From: Caulobacter sp.
Lineage (GTDB): Bacteria > Pseudomonadota > Alphaproteobacteria > Caulobacterales > Caulobacteraceae
Direction of reading: 5' to 3'
Length of the DNA: 64,000 nt
Assembly: GCA_030678995.1 (NCBI GenBank)
Contig: JAUXTQ010000042.1
Coordinates: 1 to 64,000 of the forward strand
Shown here: piece after piece, positions 25,086 to 33,930 of the stretch
Layout: every line of letters begins with the position of its first letter
Position numbering within the stretch: the first letter of the stretch is position 1
The notes under the pieces: generated by a model
Told to the model about the DNA's origin: nothing
The model's database searches: none
What the model saw: the letters and a program-made list of their open reading frames with translations, nothing else
Made by a program: the position numbers and the translations under genes

Positions 25086-25858
25086 TGAAAGCCAAGGCCA
25101 GACCCGACGTCAGCGCCTTCGGCGAAGCCTGGGAGATGCTGTTCGACCCGCCGGTCGCCCATCGTGGCCTGTGGTCACCCGGCGGCGCGCCTGAAAACTC
25201 GCTGGCCGCCTTCCAGGCCGCCTGCGCCGCCGGCTACGGCATTGAGCTGGACGTCCAGATCACCGCCGACGGCGAGGCGGTGGTTTTCCACGACTACAAG
25301 CTGAACCGGCTCACCGGGGCGGACGGCAAGCTGTCCGACCGGACGCTGCACGATCTCAACGACCTGCGCCTGGCCGGCACGGACGAACAGATCCCGACCC
25401 TGGCCGAGGTGTTGGTCGAGGTTGGCCACCGGGCGATGGTCCATATCGAATTGAAGACCCCCTTCGGCGAGGTCGGACCGCTGGAGAAGCGGGTCAGCGA
25501 GATCCTGCTGGATCACAACGGCCCGACCTGCGTGATCGGCTTTAACCCCTACAGCCACGCCTGGTTCGCCGACCACCATCCGCAGATCCTGCGCGGCCTG
25601 GACAGCTACGACTGGAAGGACGGGGCGGCCTCCAAGCTGACTCCGGAGATCCGCAGGTCGTTCGCCAACCTGGAGCATGTGGACATCGCCCGGCCCGACT
25701 TCCTGGCCCTGGACGCCAAGATGCTGCCGTCGCCGCGGGCCGAAGTGTTCCGCAGCCGGGGGATGCCGATCGTCGCCTGGACGGTGCGGTCGGCCGAGGA
25801 ATGGGACCGGCTGCGCGACCATTGCGACAACCTGATTTTCGAGGGCTTCGCGGCGTGA
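25085..25858 (+). CDS. Glycerophosphodiester phosphodiesterase family protein
   Basis: This 257-residue TIM-barrel enzyme is expected to cleave glycerophosphodiesters into glycerol-3-phosphate and an alcohol. The GDPD signature is complete: AHRGLWSPGGAPENSLAAFQAACAAGYGIELDVQITADGEAVVFHDYKLNRLTG, with the catalytic HR, E-x-D and HD residues, and PTLAEVL. No signal peptide is visible, so it is probably cytosolic. The ATG overlaps the ridA stop by one base and the next gene overlaps this stop by four, giving strong translational coupling. Confidence 0.9.
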   Translation: MKAKARPDVSAFGEAWEMLFDPPVAHRGLWSPGGAPENSLAAFQAACAAGYGIELDVQITADGEAVVFHDYKLNRLTGADGKLSDRTLHDLNDLRLAGTDEQIPTLAEVLVEVGHRAMVHIELKTPFGEVGPLEKRVSEILLDHNGPTCVIGFNPYSHAWFADHHPQILRGLDSYDWKDGAASKLTPEIRRSFANLEHVDIARPDFLALDAKMLPSPRAEVFRSRGMPIVAWTVRSAEEWDRLRDHCDNLIFEGFAA

Positions 25859-27009
25859 GTCTGAAGCCGGCGGTCGCCATTCACCGCCGTATCAGCGAGA
25901 TCGGCCGCGAGGCCTGGGACGCCTGCGCCGGGCCGGACAACCCCTTCGTGGCCTTCGACTTCCTCGATGCGCTGGAGGAGTCCGGCTCGGTCGGCGACCA
26001 CACCGGCTGGGCGCCGCACCACATCACCGTCGAGGACGAGGAGGGCAGGGTGGCCGCCGCCATGCCGCTCTATCTGAAGAGTCACAGCCAGGGGGAGTAT
26101 GTCTTCGACTGGTCCTGGGCGGACGCCTACGAAAAGGCCGGCGGCCGCTACTATCCCAAGCTCCAGTGCGCCTCGCCCTTCTCGCCGGTGACCGGTCCCC
26201 GGATGCTGGTGCGGCCGGACGTGGATCCGGACGAGGGCCGGCGGATGCTGCTGGGCGGAGCATTGACCCTCTGCGAGCGACTGGGCGCGTCGAGCCTGCA
26301 CGTGACCTTTCCAAACGAGGAGGACTGGGCCTTCCTCGGCGCCGCGGGCCTGCTGCAGCGGCAGGACCAGCAGTACCACTGGTTCAACCGGGACTATGCC
26401 GACTTCGACGCCTTCCTGGCCGCCCTGTCGTCGGGCCGGCGCAAGACGGTGAAGCGCGAGCGGCGGCTGGCGCAGGCGGCGGTGGACGAGATCGTCGCCC
26501 TGACCGGCGCGGACCTGACCGAGGACCACTGGGACGCCTTCTATGGCTTCTACATGGACACCGGCGGCCGCAAATGGGGCCGGCCCTATCTGAACCGGGC
26601 CTTCTTCTCCCTGCTGGGCGAGCGGATGGCCGACCGGGTGATGCTGATCATGGCCCGGCGGGACGGGCGCTGGATCGCCGGGGCGCTGAACCTGATCGGC
26701 GGCGACTGCCTGATCGGCCGCAACTGGGGTTGCGTCGAAGACGTGCCCTTCCTGCATTTCGAGCTCTGCTACTATCAGGCCATCGAGCACGCCATCCGGC
26801 TGGGCCTGGGGCGGGTGGAGGCGGGCGCCCAGGGCCAGCACAAGATCGCCCGCGGCTATCTGCCGGCGCCTGTGTACTCCGCCCACTGGATCGCCGACCC
26901 GGCCCTGCGCGAACCCGTGCGCCGCTATCTCGACCAGGAACGGGCCGCCGTGCGCCAGGAAATGGACTGGCTGGCGGAGGAGTATTCGCCGTTCAAGGCG
27001 GAAGGGTAG
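25855..27009 (+). CDS. DUF482/FemAB-like N-acyltransferase
   Basis: This 384-residue protein fits the DUF482 group of the GNAT/FemAB superfamily. Readable blocks are PFVAFDFLDALEESGSVGDHTGWAPHHI, FDWSWADAYEKAGGRYYPKLQCASPFSPVTGPR, SSGRRKTVKRERRLAQ and VEAGAQGQHKIARGYLPAPVYSAHWI. The family is predicted to transfer amino-acyl or acyl groups in cell-envelope synthesis, but the substrate is unknown. The start is GTG 25855, in the overlap GTGA with the GDPD stop. It ends the ridA operon, and a GGGACA palindrome follows at 27024. Confidence 0.87.
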   Translation: MSLKPAVAIHRRISEIGREAWDACAGPDNPFVAFDFLDALEESGSVGDHTGWAPHHITVEDEEGRVAAAMPLYLKSHSQGEYVFDWSWADAYEKAGGRYYPKLQCASPFSPVTGPRMLVRPDVDPDEGRRMLLGGALTLCERLGASSLHVTFPNEEDWAFLGAAGLLQRQDQQYHWFNRDYADFDAFLAALSSGRRKTVKRERRLAQAAVDEIVALTGADLTEDHWDAFYGFYMDTGGRKWGRPYLNRAFFSLLGERMADRVMLIMARRDGRWIAGALNLIGGDCLIGRNWGCVEDVPFLHFELCYYQAIEHAIRLGLGRVEAGAQGQHKIARGYLPAPVYSAHWIADPALREPVRRYLDQERAAVRQEMDWLAEEYSPFKAEG

Positions 27010-27023
27010 GGGATTGCGGGCAA

Positions 27024-27049
27024 GGGACACGCACTGAAGTGCATGTCCC
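27024..27049. repeat. GGGACA-type palindrome
   Basis: The arms GGGACACGCACT and AGTGCATGTCCC flank a 2-base loop, identical to the copy at 9472. It separates the convergent DUF482 and VOC genes and ends 4 bases before the latter's stop codon. Confidence 0.87.
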
Positions 27050-27052
27050 TGT

Positions 27053-27382
27053 TCACCCACCGACGCTGCACTCCGCGCCTTCGCTGTCGAGGAAGCGGGC
27101 GATTTTCGCGCCGTGCTGGTCGCGGGGCGGGTCGGTGAAGGTCACGCCGGTGTCTTCGCGCCTGGCGTAGAACGCGTCGAGGTCCCCGGTATGGTAGCCG
27201 ATCTGGGCCGAGCCGGCCGGCTTGTCCGGTGAGGCCAGATGCAGGGCCAGGGTCACGCCGCCGGCATCCAGCTCGCTCCAGTGGGGCGATGAGAACCGCA
27301 GGGGCAAGCCAAGCCGGTCCCGGTGAAATTCGATCGCAACGTCCATGTCGGCCACATATTTGATGACGTACTGGATCTTCAT
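27053..27382 (-). CDS. VOC superfamily (glyoxalase-like) protein
   Basis: This 109-residue single-domain protein has the vicinal-oxygen-chelate fold pattern: KIQYVIKYVADMDVAIEFHRDRLGLPLRFSSPHWSELDAGGVTLALHL at the N-terminus and GAKIARFLDSEGAECSV at the C-terminus. Such proteins bind a divalent metal between two beta-alpha-beta units and serve as lyases, dioxygenases or resistance proteins. The substrate cannot be told from the sequence. It lies 21 bases after the DUF4287 gene on the same strand, so it is probably co-transcribed with it. Confidence 0.8.
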   Translation of the reverse strand: MKIQYVIKYVADMDVAIEFHRDRLGLPLRFSSPHWSELDAGGVTLALHLASPDKPAGSAQIGYHTGDLDAFYARREDTGVTFTDPPRDQHGAKIARFLDSEGAECSVGG

Positions 27383-27403
27383 GTCGCCCTCCGTGGGCCG
27401 GAG

Positions 27404-27991
27404 TCAGGAGTTTTCAAACGCTGTCTTGAGCAGGGTCTTGAGCCTGGCATCGACCTGCTCGGGTGACTCGAGCGTGACGGCGGCCTTCAGCCGTTCCGAC
27501 CAGCCCTCGTTCTTCGGCGCCTCAAGGCGCGGATCGGCGTCCGGTGACACGCACAGCCCCAGCCTCGCGCGGCCGCCCTTGATCGGCCGGACGGCGGCGA
27601 ACTGGAAGTTCCGCGACCAGGCGGAAAAGCCTTTGCGCTGGCCGGTGACCAGCCCGTCGAAACCGGCGACGGTCGCCTCGACCGCCTCGAGGATCGCCGT
27701 CGACGCCGGATCGCTCCACAGCGCCGCGCGCAGACCGGCCGCGTCGTCCCAGCCCATCTCCGGCGGGAAGGCTTCGGACAGGATGTGGGCGATGCGGTTG
27801 ACCCCCAGGCCGTAGTGTTCGCGCAGCCATTCCACCCGCTTGCGCGGCGTGGTCTCCGGGCAGGTCCTGGCGATGGCAACCCACTCGGGCAGCGCCTTGC
27901 CGGTGTCCCGCTCGAGGCTGGCCTCGACCGAGGCGAACCACTTCTTCTGGCGTTCGGTCAGGTGGTCCCCGCCGGCCCCGCTCGCGCCCAT
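27404..27991 (-). CDS. DUF4287/DUF5655 domain protein
   Basis: This 195-residue protein has an N-terminal DUF4287 segment (LTERQKKWFASVEASLERDTGKALPEWVAIARTCPETTPRKRVEWLREHYGLGVNRIAHILSEA region) and a C-terminal DUF5655-like segment (FSAWSRNFQFAAVRPIKGGRARLGL, LKAAVTLESPEQVDARLKTLLKTAFENS). Both are uncharacterised and often occur together. It is soluble with no signal peptide. ATG 27991 is chosen because GGGGAG lies about 9 bases upstream; the frame stays open much further as a GC-rich artefact. It is divergent from the HIT gene, with only 57 bases between the starts. Confidence 0.85.
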   Translation of the reverse strand: MGASGAGGDHLTERQKKWFASVEASLERDTGKALPEWVAIARTCPETTPRKRVEWLREHYGLGVNRIAHILSEAFPPEMGWDDAAGLRAALWSDPASTAILEAVEATVAGFDGLVTGQRKGFSAWSRNFQFAAVRPIKGGRARLGLCVSPDADPRLEAPKNEGWSERLKAAVTLESPEQVDARLKTLLKTAFENS

Positions 27992-27995
27992 CGGT

Positions 27996-28023
27996 TTGCG
28001 CTCCCCGATACCTTTGCTAGGAC
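27996..28023 (+). promoter_or_regulatory. Caulobacter-type housekeeping promoter of the HIT gene
   Basis: TTGCGC (27996-28001), a 14-base spacer and GCTAGGAC (28016-28023) fit the Caulobacter sigma-73 pattern TTGaCgS-N10-14-GCtANAWC. It lies 26 bases before the HIT start codon. Confidence 0.6.
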
Positions 28024-28048
28024 AATACCCCTTCAAGGGAGTGCAGCA

Positions 28049-28486
28049 ATGAGCCTCGACGGCGGCTACGACGACGGCAACATTTTCGCGAAGATCGTCC
28101 GCGGCGAGATTCCCTGCGTGAGGGTCTGGGAGGACGAGCAGGTGCTGGTCTTCATGGACGTGTTTCCCCAGTCGAAGGGTCACACGCTGGTCATCTCCAA
28201 GACCTCGAAGGCCCGCAACCTGCTGGACGCCGAGGCCAAGACCCTGGGGCGGATGATCGGAGCGGTGCAGAAGACCGCCCGGGCGGTCAAGGCGGCGCTC
28301 AACCCCGACGGCCTGATGGTGAGCCAGTTCAACGGCGCGCCCGCGGGCCAGACCGTGTTCCACCTGCACTTCCACATCATTCCGCGTTGGGACAATGTGC
28401 CCCTCGGCCGTCACGGCGAGGGCATGGCGGACATGGAAGACCTGAAGGCGCTGGCAGCCCAGATCGCCGCCCGGCTGGAGGCCTGA
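28049..28486 (+). CDS. HIT family protein (Hint-type nucleotide hydrolase)
   Basis: This 145-residue histidine-triad protein is expected to hydrolyse AMP-lysine-type or other adenylated nucleotides. The triad HLHFHIIP appears near residue 110, preceded by MVSQFNGAPAGQTVFHLHFH; the N-terminal IFAKIVRGEIPCVRVWEDEQVLVFMDVFPQSKGHTLVI is typical of the Hint/PKCI branch. ATG 28049 follows AAGGGAG by 9 bases. The upstream promoter matches the Caulobacter housekeeping consensus. It may be followed by the secreted protein gene at 28655, though a 168-base gap separates them. Confidence 0.92.
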   Translation: MSLDGGYDDGNIFAKIVRGEIPCVRVWEDEQVLVFMDVFPQSKGHTLVISKTSKARNLLDAEAKTLGRMIGAVQKTARAVKAALNPDGLMVSQFNGAPAGQTVFHLHFHIIPRWDNVPLGRHGEGMADMEDLKALAAQIAARLEA

Positions 28487-28654
28487 CATGACGCGGCTCA
28501 TGATGGTCGTCGCGGGGGCGGGCCTTGTTTGCCGGGCCAGCCGCTGGACCGGCCCGAAAATCAGGACTTGCGCGTTATCATCGGCAACGATCCGAGCCGG
28601 ATGTCCGGCGAGCAGGCGACCTGGTCGCGGCGTGACGCCGCAAGGAGTAGCGGA

Positions 28655-29137
28655 ATGACCCTGAAAACCGTCCTGGCCCTGGCCGCGGCCTTCGTCCTTG
28701 CCCCGCTGGCCGCTCACGCCGCCGACTATGTGATCATGGGCGACGACGACCGGGCGATCGGTCTTGTCGAGGCGGCGGTCAAGACGGACTCCGAGGGCCA
28801 CAAGGAGACGGTGTTCTTCATCGCCTTCGCCAAGCCGATTGAAGGCGCCGGCGGCGGACAGGTGGTCAGTTCGACCATCCTCTTCGACTGCGCCGGCAAG
28901 CGCTACAAGGTGGGCGCGGCCACAACCTTCACAGCGGACATGACCGCGCTGGCCAGCGGCGACGGACATTTCGGCTGGCGCGATCTGGTCGATGGCTCGC
29001 CCTTCAGCCGCGCGGCGGGCTACGCCTGCCGCGGCGAGGTGCTGCCCAAGGCCAGCGGGCTGGAGTTGAAGGCGATCATCGCTGACTACCTGGCCCGGCA
29101 GCCGCCGCCCTCGGCTAGCGCGCCGGCCGCGGAATAG
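28655..29137 (+). CDS. Secreted protein of unknown function
   Basis: This 160-residue protein has a clear signal peptide (residues 1-22, APLAAHAADY). The mature part contains two cysteines (LFDCAGKRYKV and GYACRGEV) and a repeating beta-strand pattern with TVFFIAFAKPIEG, resembling the surface-adhesin E type fold, though the match is weak. ATG 28655 is supported by CAAGGAG 8 bases upstream. The frame continues upstream through a peptide without start codon (PENQDLRVIIGNDPSR), which is taken as non-coding. The last 23 bases overlap the convergent aldo/keto reductase gene. Confidence 0.68.
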   Translation: MTLKTVLALAAAFVLAPLAAHAADYVIMGDDDRAIGLVEAAVKTDSEGHKETVFFIAFAKPIEGAGGGQVVSSTILFDCAGKRYKVGAATTFTADMTALASGDGHFGWRDLVDGSPFSRAAGYACRGEVLPKASGLELKAIIADYLARQPPPSASAPAAE

Positions 29138-30068
29138 CCGCCGCGATCGCCTCGGCCCTGGCGAACAGGGCCGGGTCGATGATCAGGTCCACCGCCGCGG
29201 CGTTGTCGTCCAGCTGACCCGGGCGGCTGGCGCCGACGATTGCCGAAGCCACGTTGGGCTCGCGCAGCACCCAGGCCAGGGCGAACTGGGCCAGGCTGCA
29301 GCCGGCCTCGGCGGCGATGGGCTTCATCTGCTGGACCGCTTCGAGCACCTCGGGCCGCATCCAGCCGCCGATGGCGTTGTTCATGCTGTCGCTGGCGGCG
29401 CGGGAATCCGCCGGCGGCGGGCTGCCGGGCGGGTACTTGCCGGTCAGGACCCCCTGGGCCAGCGGCGACCAGACGATCTGCGAGACCCCATTGTCCCTGC
29501 AGATCGGGATGACCCGCTGCTCGGGCCGCCGCCACAGCAGGGAATACTGCGGCTGGCTGGAGACGAACCTCTCGACGCCGGGGATGGCAAAGGCGGCCTC
29601 GATCTGTTCCGGCGACCATTCGGAGAAGCCGATCCAGCGGACCTTGCCCGCCCGCACGACCTCGCTCAGGGCCTCCATGGTCTCTTCCAGCGGCGTTTCC
29701 GGGTCGTAGCGGTGGCACTGGTAGAGGTCGACATAGTCGGTGCGCAGCCGTTGCAGCGAAGCGTCGATCTGCTTGTGCACCTGGGCGCGGGAGAGGCCCT
29801 TGTCGCTGTCGCTCATGGCCCCATGGAGCTTGGTCGCCAGGATGTAGCTGTCGCGTGGCCGGCCGGCGAGGGCCTCGCCCAGGAAGCTCTCCGCCGCGCC
29901 GCGGCCATAGACGTTGGCCGTGTCGATGAAGGTGATGCCCAGATCGAAGGCCCGGTTCACGCAGGCCAGGGCGTTGTCGCGCTCCACCCCGACCCCGAAA
30001 GTGAGCCAGGAGCCCAGAGAAATCTCGGAGACCATCAGGTCGCTGGCGCCGAGTTGACGGTATTTCAT
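29115..30068 (-). CDS. Aldo/keto reductase (voltage-gated-channel beta-subunit type)
   Basis: This 317-residue NADPH-dependent TIM-barrel oxidoreductase begins MKYRQLGASDLMVSEISLGSWLTFG. The catalytic tetrad can be placed: Asp in FIDTANVYGRG, Tyr in the same motif, Lys in ATKLHG and His in YQCHRYD. The C-terminal IVGASRPGQLDDNAAAVD binds the cofactor's phosphate. It belongs to the AKR subgroup related to Kv-beta subunits and E. coli YghZ. ATG 30068 has CGGAG 6 bases upstream. It lies 16 bases after the EamA gene and probably forms an operon with it; the substrate is unknown. Confidence 0.9.
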   Translation of the reverse strand: MKYRQLGASDLMVSEISLGSWLTFGVGVERDNALACVNRAFDLGITFIDTANVYGRGAAESFLGEALAGRPRDSYILATKLHGAMSDSDKGLSRAQVHKQIDASLQRLRTDYVDLYQCHRYDPETPLEETMEALSEVVRAGKVRWIGFSEWSPEQIEAAFAIPGVERFVSSQPQYSLLWRRPEQRVIPICRDNGVSQIVWSPLAQGVLTGKYPPGSPPPADSRAASDSMNNAIGGWMRPEVLEAVQQMKPIAAEAGCSLAQFALAWVLREPNVASAIVGASRPGQLDDNAAAVDLIIDPALFARAEAIAAAIPRPAR

Positions 30069-30084
30069 GGGGTTCTCCGGAGGG

Positions 30085-30522
30085 TCAGCGTCTGGTCGCA
30101 ACCAGGATGGCGCCGACCGCCACCAGGGCAACGCCCAGCCAGTTCTTCAGGGTCAGCCGCTCGCCCAGGAACAGGACGGCGAATACGGCCACGAGCACGA
30201 TGCTCAGCTTGTCGATCGGCGCCACCTGGGCGGCCGGGCCCAGCTTGAGAGCGCGGTAGTAGCAGAGCCAGGACGCGCCGGTGGCAAGGCCCGAGAGCGT
30301 CAGGAATATCCAGGCCTTGCTGGAGACCCTGGCCAGGGGCTGCCACGCGCCGGTCGTCGCCACGATCGCCGCCACCACCGCCAGGATCACCGCCGTGCGG
30401 ATGAGGGTCGCGAAGTCCGGATTGAGGCTCTCGACCCCGACCTTGCCGAAGATCGCCGTCAGCGCCGCGAAAGCCGCCGCCAGAAGCGCCCAGACCTGCC
30501 AGGGAAGGATCGCGGTGTTCAT
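30085..30522 (-). CDS. Half-size EamA/DMT family transporter
   Basis: This 145-residue protein has five predicted membrane helices and is a single EamA repeat (WALLAAAFAALTAIFGKVGVESLNPDFATLIRTAVIL, and C-terminal PIDKLSIVLVAVFAVLFLGERLTLKNWLGVALVAVGAILV). Full-size DMT transporters have two such repeats, so this one should work as a dimer, like SMR proteins. The substrate is unknown. It is followed on the same strand by the aldo/keto reductase (16 bases), suggesting that a small metabolite is both reduced and exported. Confidence 0.87.
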   Translation of the reverse strand: MNTAILPWQVWALLAAAFAALTAIFGKVGVESLNPDFATLIRTAVILAVVAAIVATTGAWQPLARVSSKAWIFLTLSGLATGASWLCYYRALKLGPAAQVAPIDKLSIVLVAVFAVLFLGERLTLKNWLGVALVAVGAILVATRR

Positions 30523-30567
30523 GCCGCCAGCATCGGCTGGAACGGCGCATCAGCGCAAGGAACGACG

Positions 30568-30963
30568 CTAGCGGAACATTGTGGAGATAGCCGTTACCAC
30601 GGTGATGACACCGGTAAGCAGGCCGATGATGCCCCACGTATGAAGGTTGGACCGCCGTTGAAGTCTTAACTCAAGTTCGCGGATTTCGAGCCTCACTTGA
30701 GCCATCACGCTGTCGAGGTCGGCCCGTGTGGAGTGCATCAGGCTTTCGAAGCCTGATTTCGTCGCGCTGCTGTACTGGTCAAGGTCGGCCTTGGTCCCGG
30801 CCCGATGAAGCTCTAGATCAGCCTTCGTCGCCAGCTGACCGAAATCCACGGATGCCGTCGCGTGCTGGAACACGGCCACCACCGCCTCCGCCACGCCTTC
30901 AGCCATCCCCGCTTCGCGGAGGCGTTTGGAGGCGCTGAGCGTGTCGAAGGCGAATGGTGTCAT
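30568..30963 (-). CDS. DUF1640-like coiled-coil protein with C-terminal membrane helix
   Basis: This protein of about 131 residues starts TPFAFDTLSASKRLREAGMAEGVAEAVVAVF, as in the DUF1640/CCDC90 family. A predicted coiled coil with repeating ATKADL / STRADL units follows (about residues 45-100), then one membrane helix near the C-terminus (WGIIGLLTGVITVVTAISTMF). Mitochondrial relatives regulate the calcium uniporter, but bacterial members are uncharacterised. The ATG at 30963 is preferred; GTG 30969 is two codons upstream. It is isolated, between EamA and clpA. Confidence 0.8.
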   Translation of the reverse strand: MTPFAFDTLSASKRLREAGMAEGVAEAVVAVFQHATASVDFGQLATKADLELHRAGTKADLDQYSSATKSGFESLMHSTRADLDSVMAQVRLEIRELELRLQRRSNLHTWGIIGLLTGVITVVTAISTMFR

Positions 30964-30998
30964 TCGCACAACCTAACCGGGCGTTTCTGGTTTGTCCA

Positions 30999-33317
30999 CT
31001 ACTCCGCGAGCGCGGGTTCCTCGATCTCCGGCTCGCCCGGTTGCCGGGGCTTCTCGTCGACCGCGAACTCGAAGGCGATCTTGCCGTCCTTGAGCACTAC
31101 CTTGACGTGACCACCCTTGGCGAGCTTGCCGAACAGGATGTCGTCGGCCAGCGGCTTCTTGATGTGCTCCTGGATGACCCGGGCCAGCGGCCGCGCGCCG
31201 TAGAGCTCGTCGAAGCCGTTCTTGGCCAGCCAGTCGGCCGCTTCGTCGCTGGTTTCGATGGTCACGTTGCGGTCGGCCAGCTGGGCTTCCAGCTGCAGGA
31301 CAAACTTCTGCACCACCTGGCGGATGATGTCCTGGGTCAGCGGCTTGAAGGCCACCACCGCGTCCAGGCGGTTGCGGAACTCCGGCGTGAAGATGCGCTT
31401 GATCGCCTCCTCAGACTCGCCGTCCGCCTTGCCGCGGCCGAAGCCGATGGTCTGGCGCTGGGAGTCGGCCGCGCCAGCGTTGGTGGTCATGATCAGGACC
31501 ACGTTGCGGAAGTCGACCTTCTTGCCATTGGAGTCGGTCAGCTGGCCGTGGTCCATGACCTGCAGCAGGATGTTGTAGACGTCGGCGTGGGCCTTCTCGA
31601 TCTCGTCCAGCAGCACCACGGCATGCGGGTGCTGATCGACGGCGTCGGTCAGCTGGCCGCCCTGGTCATAGCCGACATAGCCCGGAGGGGCGCCGATCAG
31701 GCGGCTGACCGTGTGGCGCTCCATGTACTCGCTCATGTCGAAGCGCAGTAGTTCGATGCCCAGGGTCGAGGCCAGCTGGCGGGCGGCTTCGGTCTTGCCC
31801 ACGCCGGTCGGGCCGCTGAACAGGTAGCAGCCTATCGGCTTCTGCGGGTCGCGCAGGCCGGCCCGGGCCATCTTCATGGCGCTGGACAGCTGCACGATCG
31901 CCTCGGGCTGGCCGAAGACCGTGCGCTGCAGGTCGTTCTCCAGTTCCTTGAGGGCCTCGGTGTCGGACTTGCTGACCGATTTTGGCGGGATGCGGGCGAT
32001 CTTGGCGACCACGGCCTCGATCTCCTTGACGCCGATGACCTTCTTGCGCTTGCCCTCGGGCAGCAGCATCTGGCCGGCGCCCGCCTCGTCGATCACGTCG
32101 ATCGCCTTGTCCGGCAGCTTGCGGTCGGTGATGTACTTGGCCGACAGGTCCACCGCCGCCTTGAGGGCGTCGTTGGTGTATTTCAGTTTGTGAAATTCCT
32201 CGTAGTAGATCTTGAGTCCCTTGAGGATTTTCAGGGTGTCCTCGATCGTCGGCTCGTTGACGTCGATCTTCTGGAACCGGCGCACCAGGGCGCGGTCCTT
32301 CTCGAAATGCTGGCGGAATTCCTTGTAGGTGGTCGAGCCCATGCACCGCAGGGTGCCGCTGGCCAGGGCCGGCTTGAGCAGGTTGGAGGCGTCCATCGCC
32401 CCGCCTGACGTAGCGCCGGCGCCGATCACGGTGTGGATCTCGTCGATGAACAGGATGGCGTTTGGGTGGTTCTCCAGCTCCTTGACGACCTGCTTGACCC
32501 GCTCCTCGAAGTCGCCGCGATAGCGGGTTCCGGCCAGCAGGGCGCCCATGTCGAGGGCGAAGATGGTCGCGCCCTCCAGCACTTCGGGCACCTGATGGCG
32601 GACGATCTTCAGCGCCAGGCCCTCGGCGATGGCCGTCTTGCCCACGCCCGGGTCGCCGACCAGCAGCGGGTTGTTCTTGGTCCGCCGGCAGAGGATCTGG
32701 ATGCAGCGTTCGACCTCGGCGGTCCGGCCGATCAGCGGATCGATCTTGCCCTGTCTCGACTTCTCGTTGAGGTCGACACAGTAGGCCTCGAGGGCCTCGC
32801 CGCCGGTCTTCACCGTGGCCTTTTCCTCGTCGCCGTCGGTGCTGGCGCCCTTGGCCACCTTGGGCTCGGAGGCCCCGGCCTTCTTGGCGATGCCGTGGGC
32901 GATGAAGTTCACCGCGTCGTACCGCGTCATGTCCTGCTCCTGCAGGAAGTAGGCGGCGTGGCTTTCGCGCTCGGAGAAGACCGCGACCAGCACATTGGCC
33001 CCGGTCACCTCGTCTCGGCCCGAGGACTGCACATGGATCACGGCGCGCTGGATCACCCGCTGGAAGCCGGCGGTCGGCTTGGCGTCCTCGCCGTCCTCGA
33101 CGATCAGGCTACGCAGCTCAGTGTCGAGGTAGTTTATCAGGGTCTTCTTGAGCGCGGCGAGATCGACGTCGCAGGCGCCCATCACACCTGCGGCGTCCTC
33201 GTCGTCGGTGAGGGACAGGAGCAGATGCTCCAGGGTCGCATACTCGTGCTTTCGCTGGTTCGCGTAAGCGACGGCGCGGTGGAGGGTCTCTTCAAGATTG
33301 CGCGAAAACGAGGGCAA
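30999..33317 (-). CDS. clpA: ATP-dependent Clp protease ATP-binding subunit ClpA
   Basis: This 772-residue AAA+ unfoldase feeds substrates to the ClpP peptidase. The N-domain (residues 1-140, [31 protein letters not shown]) binds ClpS. D1 has Walker [14 protein letters not shown] and Walker [17 protein letters not shown]2 has Walker [14 protein letters not shown] and [12 protein letters not shown] ClpP-binding loop with IGF is present (QTIGFGRG). There is no ClpB-type middle domain, which fixes the identity. It follows clpS by 10 bases in one operon, so adaptor and unfoldase are co-expressed. Confidence 0.96.
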   Translation of the reverse strand: MPSFSRNLEETLHRAVAYANQRKHEYATLEHLLLSLTDDEDAAGVMGACDVDLAALKKTLINYLDTELRSLIVEDGEDAKPTAGFQRVIQRAVIHVQSSGRDEVTGANVLVAVFSERESHAAYFLQEQDMTRYDAVNFIAHGIAKKAGASEPKVAKGASTDGDEEKATVKTGGEALEAYCVDLNEKSRQGKIDPLIGRTAEVERCIQILCRRTKNNPLLVGDPGVGKTAIAEGLALKIVRHQVPEVLEGATIFALDMGALLAGTRYRGDFEERVKQVVKELENHPNAILFIDEIHTVIGAGATSGGAMDASNLLKPALASGTLRCMGSTTYKEFRQHFEKDRALVRRFQKIDVNEPTIEDTLKILKGLKIYYEEFHKLKYTNDALKAAVDLSAKYITDRKLPDKAIDVIDEAGAGQMLLPEGKRKKVIGVKEIEAVVAKIARIPPKSVSKSDTEALKELENDLQRTVFGQPEAIVQLSSAMKMARAGLRDPQKPIGCYLFSGPTGVGKTEAARQLASTLGIELLRFDMSEYMERHTVSRLIGAPPGYVGYDQGGQLTDAVDQHPHAVVLLDEIEKAHADVYNILLQVMDHGQLTDSNGKKVDFRNVVLIMTTNAGAADSQRQTIGFGRGKADGESEEAIKRIFTPEFRNRLDAVVAFKPLTQDIIRQVVQKFVLQLEAQLADRNVTIETSDEAADWLAKNGFDELYGARPLARVIQEHIKKPLADDILFGKLAKGGHVKVVLKDGKIAFEFAVDEKPRQPGEPEIEEPALAE

Positions 33318-33327
33318 GCTGGGCTCC

Positions 33328-33657
33328 TCAATCCTTTTCCATGGTGCACTGCAACGGGTGCTGATGTCGGCGGGCGGAGTCGATCACCTGGGCTACCTTG
33401 GTTTCAGCCACTTCGTAGGTATAGACGCCACAGACGCCGACGCCGTTCTGGTGCACGTGAAGCATGATGCGGGTCGCATCTTCGCGCGATTTGTTGAAAA
33501 ATCGCTCAAGCACGTAAACGACGAACTCCATGGGCGTGTAGTCGTCATTCAGGATCAGGACGCGATAGAGCGACGGCTTCGCGGTTTTCGGCTTCGTCTG
33601 GGTGACGACCGCCGATCCGGTTCCGTTCGATCCAGTCCCTGATTTCTTCTCCGCCAT
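33328..33657 (-). CDS. clpS: ClpAP adaptor protein ClpS
   Basis: This 109-residue adaptor delivers N-degron substrates to ClpA. The core motifs are readable: [61 protein letters not shown], containing the residues that bind the N-terminal hydrophobic side chain (NDD, HxxG). The N-terminal 25 residues are a Ser/Thr/Lys-rich flexible tail. ATG 33657 gives the usual length; the longer frame upstream is a GC artefact. It is the first gene of the clpS-clpA operon. In Caulobacter, ClpAP turns over cell-cycle and division proteins. Confidence 0.95.
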   Translation of the reverse strand: MAEKKSGTGSNGTGSAVVTQTKPKTAKPSLYRVLILNDDYTPMEFVVYVLERFFNKSREDATRIMLHVHQNGVGVCGVYTYEVAETKVAQVIDSARRHQHPLQCTMEKD

Positions 33658-33930
33658 AAGCCGTCCATCAACGGCGAACCGGGGCCGGTCCGCCTCATCT
33701 CCAATTAGATATGGAAACAACCGCGCTTTGGAAGGGCCGACAGGGTCCCGCGCGTCGGTTTGGCGCGGACGTGATCGCAATTCCCGTCGCGAGCGAGGCT
33801 TTGTGGCCGTTTCTGGCGGGACGCGGGCCAACCAAGCGAAGCCAACATCAGGGTTTGGCCCTCCGGCCAGCCGGTGAGTCGCCGCGTGATCGGCCGGCCG
33901 CTGAGTCGGGGCGGACTCGAACCGCGCCGG

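Noticed and set aside
28488..28654. A possible small gene between the HIT gene and the secreted protein (ATG 28488, or the frame PENQDLRVIIGNDPSR).
   Set aside because: The two plausible halves are in different frames, no ribosome-binding site supports either, and no family is recognised.
33880..33925. A tRNA-like T-arm (GGTTCGAGTCC on the reverse strand) near the end of dinB.
   Set aside because: No matching acceptor 5' strand, anticodon arm or CCA is present in the expected position, so it is at most a chance match or a short remnant.
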